The notes beneath the pieces were generated by a model. It did not search any database. It was given only the letters and a program-made list of their open reading frames with translations, and was not told where the DNA came from. A program made the position numbers and the translations under genes. From contig NC_088777.1 in the NCBI RefSeq assembly GCF_954871325.1, positions 37,115,366-37,179,365 of the forward strand: a DNA stretch of 64,000 bases, given 5' to 3'. Of this stretch, positions 33,274-42,897 are shown piece after piece; the first letter of the stretch is position 1; each line of letters starts with the position of its first letter. The stretch is from Gordionus sp. m RMFG-2023. Lineage: Eukaryota; Nematomorpha; Gordioida; Chordodea; Parachordodidae.

Positions 33274-34061
33274 ATGATACTAAAAAAATTAGATTATTTT
33301 ATATCTAGTGTTAACTTTCAAAGTTTCTATTACTCCTCACCCCAATATTTTTTATTATTAATTTATAACATAAAAATGTCTCACTTGATGGCATCTATGA
33401 ATGGCTGCACCAGTCCTATCACTAGGACTTTATTTGGTCCTTTTCGAATTTGTGCTGACCCAAGGATCTTTCGCTCTAATAAACGATTACTCGCTATTAG
33501 TGTTTATTATATTAATAGGGGTGAGCGTTTATTTTTTGATTATAGGGGGTTGACTAAGAAATTCGAAATTTTCTATATTAGGTGGTATGCGAGCGGTGAG
33601 ACAAGCTGTTTCTTATGAGTTAATTATAAGATTTATCTTTTTACTGATAGGATTAGCGGTAATAAGTTATGAGTTTGAAGAATTTATAACTTCTATAAAT
33701 ATTTATTTATATATATTTATATATTTATTAGTTTCTTTTTTGATCTGCTCATTAGCTGAGATAAATCGAACTCCTTTTGATTTAATGGAAGGTGAGTCTG
33801 AGCTGGTGTCAGGGTTTAATGTTGAGTTTTACTCAGGATTTTTCGCCCTAATTTTTATAGCTGAGTATATTTCAATTATGTTTAACAGTTGTGGTAAGAT
33901 TTATAGTGACTATCGGTTTTTCTAGATTATTTTCACTTATATTTTTGTTTATTCGGGCTTCATATCCGCGAATTCGATATGATAAATTAATAAAGTTTTC
34001 GTGGGGGGAGTTATTACCTTATATTATAATTATAAGATTATGAATTTTAATGGTTTGGTAG
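33274..34061 (+). pseudogene. ND1: nuclear copy of mitochondrial ND1 (NADH dehydrogenase subunit 1), C-terminal two thirds
   Basis: From 33401 one frame reads FLIIGG-stop-L-x-NSKFSILGGM, then MRAV-x-QAVSYE, then LAEINRTPFDLMEGESELVS and GFNVEFYSGFFALIFIAEYI. These are hallmark ND1 residues of the quinone site and membrane helices of complex I. The stop is TGA where ND1 has Trp. AGA codons fall where Ser fits (RAVSQAVSYE), so the source used the invertebrate mitochondrial code. A frameshift near 33890 moves the end into another frame (FIRASYPRIRYDKLIKFSWG), which stops with TAG at 34059. The piece before 33401 is less certain (YYSSPQYFLLL). The N-terminal quinone loop is absent. It is non-functional in the nucleus. 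Confidence 0.88.
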
Positions 34062-34064
34062 TTA

Positions 34065-34120
34065 GGGTACTATAATAAGCTTTTTGATAGAAAGCTTTAG
34101 TTATTTAGTAACTAGTACCG
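34065..34120 (+). tRNA. trnI: mitochondrial-type tRNA-Ile (GAU), D-arm reduced
   Basis: Three bases after the ND1 stop, GGGTACT (34065) pairs with AGTACC-G. The anticodon arm GCTTT-TTGATAG-AAAGC (34079-34095) has a perfect 5-bp stem and loop anticodon GAT (34086-34088). The T arm AGTTA-TTTAG-TAACT (34099-34113) is perfect. Only seven bases lie between acceptor and anticodon stems, so the D arm is replaced by a loop, as in many animal mitochondrial tRNAs. It is part of the mitochondrial insertion and not expected to act here. Confidence 0.72.
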
Positions 34121-34121
34121 G

Positions 34122-35050
34122 TTTTGGAAGGCAATTACGCCAGGCCTTAAAGGGAGGGGATGCCGGAAAATAATTTTAATGATATACCCCCTTTTAAAAA
34201 TTTAAACTATTTAAAAATTAGATTGCAAATCTTATATTGCTGATAAAGTATCAGCAAATAAGAGGAATTATTAATTGCCTTCCAAAAATTAAAAATACGT
34301 ATTTTTAATTTTTGGAAGGCAATTACGCCAGGCCTTAAAGGGAGGGGATGCCGGAAAATAATTTTAATGATATACCCCCTTTTAAAAATTTAAACTATTT
34401 AAAAATTAGATTGCAAATCTTATATTGCTGATAAAGTTTCAGCAAATAAGAGGAATTATTAATTGCCTTCCAAAAATTAAAAATACGTATTTTTAATTTT
34501 TGGAAGGCAATTACGCCAGGCCTTAAAGGGAGGGGATGCCGGAAAATAATTTTAATGATATACCCCCTTTTAAAAATTTAAACTATTTAAAAATTAGATT
34601 GCAAATCTTATATTGCTGATAAAGTTTCAGCAAATAAGAGGAATTATTAATTGCCTTCCAAAAATTAAAAATACGTATTTTTAATTTTTGGAAGGCAATT
34701 ACGCCAGGCCTTAAAGGGAGGGGATGCCGGAAAATAATTTTAATGATATACCCCCTTTTAAAAATTTAAACTATTTAAAAATTAGATTGCAAATCTTATA
34801 TTGCTGATAAAGTTTCAGCAAATAAGAGAAATTATTAATTGCCTTCCAAAAATTAAAAATACGTATTTTTAATTTTTGGAAGGCAATTACGCCAGGCCTT
34901 AAAGGGAGGGGATGCCAGAAAATAATTTTAATGATATACCCCCTTTTAAAAATTTAAACTATTTAAAAATTAGATTGCAAATCTTATATTGCTGATAAAG
35001 TTTCAGCAAATAAGAGGAATTATTAATTGCCTTCCAAAAATTAAAAATAC
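34122..35050. repeat. five tandem 188-bp units joined through perfect 54-bp palindromes
   Basis: Four units are exactly 188 bp (34299-34486, 34487-34674, 34675-34862, 34863-35050). A first one (34122-34298) lacks its outer 11 bases. Each full unit starts with a 27-base arm (GTATTTTTAATTTTTGGAAG then GCAATTA) and ends with its exact mirror. Every internal junction is therefore a perfect 54-base palindrome, centred on TAC|GTA at 34298, 34486, 34674 and 34862. Units differ by only one or two bases (for example AAAGTATCAGC in the first, AAAGTTTCAGC in the others). The array starts two bases after the tRNA-Ile. Each unit looks like a MITE with 27-bp ends, or a mitochondrial control-region repeat. 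Confidence 0.95.
34190..34265 (+). tRNA. tRNA-Cys-like fold inside each 188-bp unit (first of five)
   Basis: CCTTTTA (34190) can pair with TAAGAGG (34259-34265). TTAGA-TTGCAAA-TCTTA gives an anticodon arm with one mismatch and anticodon GCA (34225-34227). GCTGA-TAAAGTA/T-TCAGC forms a T arm, and TTTAAA-CTA-TTTAAA could form a D arm. Three extra bases between T arm and acceptor weaken the case. Copies recur every 188 bases (34378, 34566, 34754, 34942). It could be a degenerate mitochondrial trnC or chance pairing. Confidence 0.35.
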
Positions 35051-35462
35051 GATATTAAAACCTTTAGTTTATTTTTTTGTGTGTTTATCCTTCTACAAAT
35101 GTTAATTTAATGATAAACTTTTAAAAGTGATATAAATTTTAAGTAAATAATTTAAGAAGAAAAATTAACAGCAATTTCTTTTTATTTTTTATAATTAAAT
35201 TTCTGATCAATTTTTAAAATAAATCAATTCATGAATTTAATTTTACAAGGACAGAACATTGTTATCCTACTTATGAGTTATTACCTTCCATAAAAAAGTG
35301 TTAATTACTTTTTTTTAAAATAGCATCACTCGTTACTCTCAAAATATATATAGCCATTTTTATTATTTATTTTTTTCAGATATTTACAAAAACCAAAGCA
35401 ATATAATGACTGAAAATTAAAAATATAGTTATTAATAAAATTTATAATTATATTACAATACA
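35051..35462. other. AT-rich stretch between palindromic array and foldback element
   Basis: About 410 A/T-rich bases; no gene or repeat recognised. Confidence 0.4.
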
Positions 35463-35470
35463 TTTTCTAA

Positions 35471-38400
35471 TGGGCATGACTAAAATACACGCCCCTACGC
35501 CCCCCCCCCTATGAAAAAAGCATAAATTAAATTATATTAATATAGAATCGTATTTAGTTTCAAAAGATAAGTCAGAAAATGTTTTTGATTTTAAAAAAAA
35601 TGGTAACATAGTAAAATTAAAAAATTTTTCTTTTTTACATCATTAAAATACGCGCCCCTATGCGTCCCCTATAAGCTTAATTTATAAAAAATGAACGTAG
35701 AATCATATAGAGCTTATTAAAAGGTGTAAAAAAATGTTAATATTATAGTTTATAACTTTTTATAACCTAGTAGACTTTGGAAAAAACACTTAATTTCTTC
35801 TATTTTTGACTTAACTAAGCGCCCCCTACGCGCACCCGTTAAATATACATTATTTTTAAAAAATGAATACAGAATCATGTATAACTTTTCAAGGAGATTC
35901 AGAAAATGGTATTATTTTTTTTAAAAAATATTTTTATTATCAAAAAAAATTTTTTTGGACTAAACTAGCGCCACTACGCGCCCCTATCAAAGAAGCTTAA
36001 TTTATAAAAAATGAACGTAGAATCATATAGAGCTTATTAAAAGGTGTAAAAAAATGTTAATATTAAGTTTATAACTTATTGAGATTTGGAAAAAACACTT
36101 AATTTCTTCTATTTTTGACTTAACTAAGCGCCCCCTACGCGCACCCGTTAAATATACATTATTTTTAAAAAATGAATACAGAATCATGTATAACTTTTCA
36201 AGGAGATTCAGAAAATGGTATTATTTATTTTTTTTAAAAAAATATTTTTATTATCAAAAGAAATTTTTTTTGGACTAAACTACGCGTCCACTACGCGCCC
36301 CCTATCAAAGAAGCTTAATTTCATAAAAAATTAAAGCATAATCCTATTAGAGCTCATTAAGAGGAATCAAAAATATTAATATTAAGTTTATAAATAAGTT
36401 TATAACTTATTGAGATTTGGAAAAAACACTTAATTTCTTCTATTTTTGACTTAACTAAGCGCCCCCTACGCGCCCCCGTTAAATATACATTATTTTTAAA
36501 AAATGAATACAGAATCATGTATAACTTTTCAAGGAGATTCAGAAAATGGTATTATTTATTTTATTTTTAAAAAATATTTTTATTATCAAAAAAAATTTTT
36601 TTGGACTAAACTACGCGCCCCCATATCAAAGAAGCTTATTTCATAAAAAATTAAAGCATAATCCTATTAAGCTCATCAAGAGGAATCAAAAAATGTTAAT
36701 ATTAAGTTTATAAATAATTTATAACATATTGAGATTTGGAAAAAACACTTAATTTCTTCATTTTTTGACTAAATTACGCGCCCCCCCGTTAAATATACAT
36801 TAATTTTTAACAAATGAATACAGGATTAGCATTTTGCCAATTAAAAAATATAATTAGAAATATCGAAATTTTTTGGTAAATATAACGCTACTTATACAGA
36901 ATTTAGCTTAGATTATCAATAGGATCTGGTCAATGAAATTGATTTTTTCCAAACATGCTATAAATCGATAGGAGCCCTCGTTATTTACGTTATAAGTTTT
37001 CAAAAGAGATGTTTTTTCTGTAAAATCTTAACAATTTTTTATCAAAAGACACTAAAAAATTGCTTCTTTGATAGGGGGCGCGTAGTTTAGTCCAAAAAAT
37101 TTTTTTTTGATAATAAAAATATTTTAAAAAATAAAATAAATAATACCATTTTCTGAATCTCCTTGAAAAGTTATACATGATTCTGTATTCATTTTTTAAA
37201 AATAATGTATATTTAACGGGGCGCGTAGTTTAGTCAAAAAATGAAGAAATTAAGTGTTTTTTCCAAATCTCAATAAGTTATAAATTATTTATAAACTTAA
37301 TATTAACATTTTTTGATTCCTCTTGATGAGCTTAATAGGATTATGCTTTAATTTTTTATGAAGTAAGCTTCTTTGATAGGGGGCGCGTAGGGGCGCCTAG
37401 TTTAGTCCAAAAAAATTTTTTTGATAATAAAAATATTTTTTAAAAAAAATAAATAATACCATTTTCTGAATCTCCTTGAAAAGTTATACATGATTCTGTA
37501 TTCATTTTTAAAAATAATGTATATTTAACGGGTGCGCGTAGGGGGCGCTTAGTTAAGTCAAAAATAGAAGAAATTAAGTGTTTTTTCCAAATCTCAATAA
37601 GTTATAAACTTAATATTAACATTTTTTTACACCTTTTAATAAGCTCTATATGATTCTACGTTCATTTTTTATAAATTAAGCTTCTTTGATAGGGGGCGCG
37701 TAGTGGCGCGTAGTTTAGTCCAAAAAAAATTTCTTTTGATAACAAAAATATTTTTTAAAAAAAATAAATAATACCATTTTCTGAATCTCCTTGAAAAGTT
37801 ATACATGAATCTGTATTCATTTTTTAAAAATAATATTTAACGGGGGCGCGTATGGGGCGCTTAGTTAAGTCAAAAAAAGAAGAAATTAAGTGTTTTTTCC
37901 AAATCTCAATAAGTTATAAACTTAATATTAACATTTTTTTACACCTTTTAATAAGCTCTATATGATTCTACGTTAATCTTTTTATAAATTAAGCTTCTTT
38001 GATACGGGGCACTTAGTTTAGTCAAAAAAATTTTTTTATGATAATAAAAATATTTTTTAAAAAAAATAAATAATACCATTTTCTGAATCTCTTTGAAAAG
38101 TTAAACATGAATCTGTATTCATATTTTAAAAATAATGTATATTTAACGGGGGCGCGTAGGGGACGCGTAGTTTAGTCAAAAAAAAAGAAATTAAGTGTTT
38201 TTCCCATTGTCAATAAGTTATAAATTATTTATCAACTTAATATTAACATTTTTTGATTCCTCGCTTTAATTTTTTATGAAATAAGCTTCTTTGATAGGGG
38301 GCGTGTAGTTTAGTCAAAAAAAAATTTATATTTTTAAAAGCCCACTAGGTTATAAAAAGTTTGAAAATATGATATTAACATTTTTTTACACCTTTTAATA

Positions 38401-38626
38401 AGCTCTATATGATTCTACGTTTATTTTTTATAAATTAAGCTTCTTTAATAGGGGGCGCGTATTTTAATGATGTAAAAAAATTAATTTTTTTAAATTTTAC
38501 TTACCATTTTTTCTTAAAATCAAAAAAAACATTTTCTGACTTATCTTTTGAAGCTAAATACGATTCTATATTAATATAATTTAATTTAAGCTTATTTCAT
38601 AGGGGGCGCTTATTTTAGTCATGCCC
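35471..38626. mobile_element. foldback element: two ~1.5-kb inverted arms made of tandem repeats
   Basis: The ends are TGGGCATGACTAAAATAC at 35471 and its mirror TTATTTTAGTCATGCCC at 38626. The 8-bp duplication TTTTCTAA flanks both sides (35463-35470, 38627-38634). The arms mirror each other about a centre near 36.96 kb. Each arm repeats a ~290-340-bp unit about four times. Units contain ACACTTAATTTCTTC (about 35789, 36087, 36426, 36746; mirrored about 37243, 37567, 37880, 38187), CAAGGAGATTCAGAAAATGG, and a GC-rich box ACTACGCGCCCCCTA. The few frames inside (for example 36990-37178) are not convincing. Long inverted arms built of subrepeats recall Drosophila FB-type elements, but the superfamily is unknown. 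Confidence 0.88.
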
Positions 38627-38804
38627 TTTTCTAACTATTTTAATATCATTTTAAAATTTTAATCAAAGACATGTTTAACTAAAAAAGCATTTTAATTTTG
38701 GTAATTTGTTAAAAATAATTAAAGAATTATTTTTATTATCCAAAAATATAACTAATTTATCTTTATAAAATTTCTATTTGTGTATATTTTTTAAAATAAA
38801 GATT

Positions 38805-38910
38805 ATAATTTTTTAACTATTAGGCTAAATAAAATTTAAGTTATAAAATGCTGGAACATAATTTTTTAACTGATTAGGCTAAATAAAATTTAAGTTATAA
38901 AATGCTGGAA
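38805..38910. repeat. two-copy tandem duplication of about 53 bp
   Basis: ATAATTTTTTAACT-x-ATTAGG continuing to ATAAAATGCTGGAA occurs twice in a row (38805-38856 and 38857-38910), with one or two differences. Confidence 0.85.
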
Positions 38911-39371
38911 CCCTTTGACTTCCAGACCCGATGGGGTGAATGTATCACTGGAACCAAGGACTTGCTTTGGATTATACTTGTGTAGACCTTTGTCAGATCC
39001 TTTCAACTCCATCATTAAACATAAAGACAAATGAATATGGTTGCCTAAATAATATATTTGTTCCAATAGTTTCAGACCTGTACATCTTTTTTTTAGGATT
39101 TAAGAAACTAGAAGTTAATCCTTGGGGAAAAAAATCATAAATGTTAAAATATTTTTTATAACCCATACCATATATATCTTTTTTAATTCCAAAATCTTTT
39201 TTAAAAAATTCTAATTGAAACTTTAAGTTTTAAAATTTTAAAGATATCATTTTTAAATTTAAAAAAATTAATTTGGACATATTTTTATTTTATATATTTA
39301 AAAAAGCTTATAATTTATTCTACTATAAAATTTCAAAAGCTTGTTTTTTGATATTTTGGATTTAGCCTTTT
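38911..39371. other. AT-rich stretch with one short unplaced frame
   Basis: The plus frame 38940-39140 (MYHWNQGLALDYTCVDLCQI...) is somewhat less A/T-rich. Its start, GLALDYTCVD-x-x-QIL, faintly resembles the WDFSCID part of the R2-like endonuclease, but I could not extend the match. Otherwise nothing. Confidence 0.3.
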
Positions 39372-39375
39372 AAAA

Positions 39376-39845
39376 AAAATCCAATTTATTGTTCTATTAA
39401 TTTATAATATGGGAATTTTTCTAACTTTTTTTATATGTGTGTTAAACGGCTCATTTTGAGCCGATTTTTAAAAACGGCTAACTCAATATTTTATTAGGGA
39501 AAAATATCATGCAAGCCTTAAGATTTTGCTCATAGGTGGCACAAAGGTTTGAACACCTATTAACGAAACCTCGAGGCTTAGACAATATTTTTCTGGCTTA
39601 TTGAGTTAGCCGTTTTTAAAAATCGGCTCAAATCGAGCCGTTTATAACAACACTATGTGTACATGTAAAATAAGACCTTTTTACTGAATATTAAATATAT
39701 GATTATGATTAATTGGTAAAAAGAAATCCAATTTATAGTTCTATTAATTTATAATATGGGAATTTTTCTAACTTTTATTATATGTGTACATGTAAAATAA
39801 GACCATTTTACTGAATAATAAATATATGATTATGATTAATTGGTA
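39376..39845. repeat. direct duplication, one copy split by a MITE
   Basis: The segment AATCCAATTTAT-x-GTTCTATT through ATATATGATTATGATTAATT occurs twice. The left copy is interrupted after TATATGTG (39376-39437 and 39651-39723). The right copy (39724-39845) runs through uninterrupted as TATATGTGTACATG. The right copy is therefore the empty site for the inserted MITE. Confidence 0.85.
39438..39650. mobile_element. hAT-like MITE with ~50-bp inverted ends
   Basis: The arms ACGGCTCATTTTGAGCCGAT and GATTTTTAAAAACGGCTAAC mirror the right arm (GTTAGCCGTTTTTAAAAATC, CGGCTCAAATCGAGCCGT). The right outer end, reverse complemented, begins GTGTTGTTATAAACGGCTC. TATGTG-like sequence repeats on both sides. 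Its 213 bases carry no frame. Confidence 0.85.
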
Positions 39846-41072
39846 TGATAATACAATTTTAAATTTTTATTAGACCTTTCTTTCTCCAAGGTTATAAAAT
39901 ATTATTTACATGTATTAATAAACCTTATTTCAAATATTTTTTTTGCATCAGTAACTAAATTTATTTGTAGATGTTCCTTAATATTTGTTTTTGTAAAAAA
40001 AAAATTCAAACTTTTTTTGTTCAACCTAATTTCTTTTCTTTGAAAAAATATATTTTATTTTCCAGGAAAATGCATTTCCTGAAAGTTTAAATGATAAATT
40101 ATTATAAAAAGTTAATACGCTATAAAAATATGATAATTTTTAATAAGAAAACTTGTCTAATTTGAGCTTTATTTTTTAAGAAGTCCAATTTAAACGATAT
40201 TTTTTTAAAAAAATATTTCTCATATAAAGAAATTATAGGTAAATCCCTGTATAAATTAATATCCATAGGTCACATCGCCCTATAAAACGTAATTTTTTAA
40301 AATTATATGAGAAATATTAAATAATTATAAATAGCGGTGATGATTTACATCTGAGCATTGTCTCCGCGTGGATATAATAATCGAGAAAAAGTTTGCTAAG
40401 ATTATTTAAATAAAGCGTTTCAACTTCAACCAATAATACTAACTTTCTTCAATTCCAGGATTAAAAATATTTAACTTTTATTAACTTATCAATAAATTGA
40501 TAAACATCTCCCGTATATTTAAATATAATAAAATAAGCAATCCCAACCTAATCCGATATTTTAAATATATATTATATTTCTATGATGTTTGGTTGTTTGT
40601 TAATTAAATGAATCATATTTGGCTACAACGTATTAATAAAAGATTATTTTATAATCATTTTTAGGAGCTTTATCTTTTTCAGAGTTCATGTTTAATTTAT
40701 TATTTATTGACCTTTAGGTAATGGTAATTTACAGAAGAAATTTTTTAAAAAACGTTTATAAATTTCTAGGAAAAAATAATAAAAATAATTTTAATTTATT
40801 TTTAATAATTTTATTTTAAACTTTATATTTAGGTAGAGGAAAGATCATCTCTTATGAAGAATTCTTTTTAAATTCCATATATTCCGCTCTTTATGTTAAT
40901 TCTAAACTAGTAGATAACATTAACGTAGAATTAAATATTATCAGAGTCTTAGTACGAATTCAAATAATATTTTCCAAAAACTCTTCTACATTTTTGAATC
41001 GTTGATTATTTTATTACTAATTTGTATTAATCAGTAAAAGTTTCTTTTAAGATATCTTACTATCTCACACAA
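39846..41072. other. AT-rich upstream region of ALAD
   Basis: No frames or repeats recognised. Several TATA-like words occur, but none can be called the ALAD promoter from sequence alone. Confidence 0.35.
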
Positions 41073-42695
41073 ATGGATACCTACCTACACCCATCTCTTT
41101 GTCACCCGCTTTTGCGATTTTGGTGCTCAGGTTCGCCCTCTCTTAAATGCTCGGACTTCATGTATCCTATATTTGTCACTAATTCATCGATGCCCTCCAT
41201 GATTTCGCCCTTAACAGAACTAGAACCCGATAACTCCAACGAGAACTCCTCAATTATTAATTCTAAGGAAGATTATTCAATTCATGCTATTACTCCTATA
41301 CCCGACACTGTTAACCACAAAACAGAAACCATGGCTATGGAGAAGAAGGGCATACCGGGCGTGTCAAAAATATCAATCGATAACCTCATAACCACGCTAG
41401 AGCCCTTAGTATCCAAAGGGCTCAAATCGGTTTTAATTTTTGCCACGGTTCCGGACGAGCTAAAAGATGATCGAGGTACTGCCGCTGATTCCCTTCTAAC
41501 TAACCCTGCCTTAAAAGCTGTTGGTTTGATAACTGCAGCCTTTCCCAGGTTGCTCGTAGCCTGTGATCTGTGCCTTTGCAATTTTACTAACCATGGCCAT
41601 TGTGGAATACTCAAGCACGGCAAGTTATTTTCAGCTGTACAATCTGATAAGAGATATGACCTTGTGGATTTCAACGACAGGGATATTGACGTGGCAATGC
41701 CTAGCATCGAAATAAATCGTCCCGAAACGAAGACTGCCAAAAGACTCAAAACCAACTCTCATATCCTCCCGGTCCAGAGAGATTTTGTCGATAATTTTGG
41801 GTCGGTGACTCGCCTGGTGGAGATAGGGCTTGCATACTCCCGTGCCGGGGCTCATCTCTTGGCACCCTCGGACATGATGGATGGCAGGATAGGTGCCCTC
41901 AAGAGGGCCTTGGTGGCTCATGGGTTGCAAGCTCGCACGGCTGTCATGAGTTACAGTGCCAAATTCGCTTCGGCCTTTTATGGGCCCTTTAGAGATACAG
42001 TCGGGTGCAAAATCAAATCGCTGGTGCACAATACAGATCCCACAAACACCCCCAATGTGGATTCCTTACCCAGTACCCGGTGCTTGATTTCCAATGATCG
42101 CTCCAGCTATCAACTGCCTGTTGGTTCTACCGGTCTGGCTCTACGAGCATTGGAAAGAGATGTTCGTGAGGGGGCCGATATTCTTATGGTGAAACCTGCC
42201 ACAATGTACTTAGACGTGGTTAAGTTGGCCAAAACTCGATTTCCTTCTTTTCCCTTAGCTACTTACCACGTCTCGGGCGAGTATGCCATGCTTTACCATA
42301 CAGCCAAGGCCGGCTGTATAGACTTAGAAAGCGCCCTTGTAGAGACCGTTCTTTGTATGAAACGGGCGGGCGCCGACATAATTATAACCTATTTCACGCC
42401 GTTGTTATTGGACATTCTGGCCAAAACTTACAATCATCCCACTTATTCGGCTAATATGTATTCATCATGTCCCATGAGAACTCCCACGAGTTATGATAAC
42501 TTGAACCATTCGCTTAACGGTGGAAGAGAGGCAAGTCCCTCTCCCGAATCTATGATTTCTTCTTTGGATTCTGGAATTGGATTTCATGTAGCTGTCGGTA
42601 ATGGGTTGGGTGATTTGGTAGAAACCCATGAGGAAAATGGTAGGAGTAGGAATAGTAACAATGTTTCGCACCTTTCAGAGATGTTATTTTTGTAA
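41073..42695 (+). CDS. ALAD: porphobilinogen synthase (delta-aminolevulinic acid dehydratase), intronless, with insertions
   Basis: The enzyme condenses two 5-aminolevulinate molecules to porphobilinogen, the second committed step of haem synthesis, in the cytosol. The single 540-codon frame holds the full fold: HPLLRFW and YPIFVT at the start, and the zinc site VACDLCLCNFTNHGHCG with C167, C169 and C177. APSDMMDGR, MSYSAKFASAFYGPFRD with substrate lysine K297, REGADILMVKP with Schiff-base lysine K374, and YHVSGEYAML follow. The zinc cysteines make it the animal/fungal type. Human ALAD has 330 residues. The extra length is in three hydrophilic inserts (about 40-92, 185-242, 311-341) and a Ser/Asn-rich tail (about 452-540). 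KPG is KPA here. ACAAATGG is a good start context. The GC content is well above the flanks. It could be the host gene, a retrocopy or a transfer. Confidence 0.92.
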   Translation: MDTYLHPSLCHPLLRFWCSGSPSLKCSDFMYPIFVTNSSMPSMISPLTELEPDNSNENSSIINSKEDYSIHAITPIPDTVNHKTETMAMEKKGIPGVSKISIDNLITTLEPLVSKGLKSVLIFATVPDELKDDRGTAADSLLTNPALKAVGLITAAFPRLLVACDLCLCNFTNHGHCGILKHGKLFSAVQSDKRYDLVDFNDRDIDVAMPSIEINRPETKTAKRLKTNSHILPVQRDFVDNFGSVTRLVEIGLAYSRAGAHLLAPSDMMDGRIGALKRALVAHGLQARTAVMSYSAKFASAFYGPFRDTVGCKIKSLVHNTDPTNTPNVDSLPSTRCLISNDRSSYQLPVGSTGLALRALERDVREGADILMVKPATMYLDVVKLAKTRFPSFPLATYHVSGEYAMLYHTAKAGCIDLESALVETVLCMKRAGADIIITYFTPLLLDILAKTYNHPTYSANMYSSCPMRTPTSYDNLNHSLNGGREASPSPESMISSLDSGIGFHVAVGNGLGDLVETHEENGRSRNSNNVSHLSEMLFL

Positions 42696-42891
42696 AATTA
42701 ATATTTTTTTCACGAAATTTTTAATATATTTGGAAACTTCTAACATTTTTTATTTGAATACTTTGTATCCGTAAAATTTTTTATCTTTCTGCGGATTTCG
42801 ATTTTCAAACTAACAGCACCAATATATAATTGCATTTTAAAAAAAATATAATTATGGAATCGGCTTTAGCATTTCCCAATGGATGTTCTTG

Positions 42892-42897
42892 AATAAA
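42892..42897 (+). terminator. candidate ALAD polyadenylation signal
   Basis: AATAAA lies about 195 bases after the ALAD stop and is followed by T-rich sequence. In DNA this A/T-rich such hexamers are frequent by chance. Confidence 0.35.

Noticed and set aside
33274-34120. That the window contains functional mitochondrial DNA
   Set aside because: ND1 lacks its N-terminal part and is frameshifted, and the block is bordered by nuclear-type repeats on both sides.
34122-35050. CRISPR array
   Set aside because: Units are identical throughout with no variable spacers, and the context is a eukaryotic nucleus.
41282-42029. Minus-strand frames opposite ALAD (41282-41755, 41631-42029, 42465-42671)
   Set aside because: ALAD is unambiguous on the plus strand; these are shadows of its codons.
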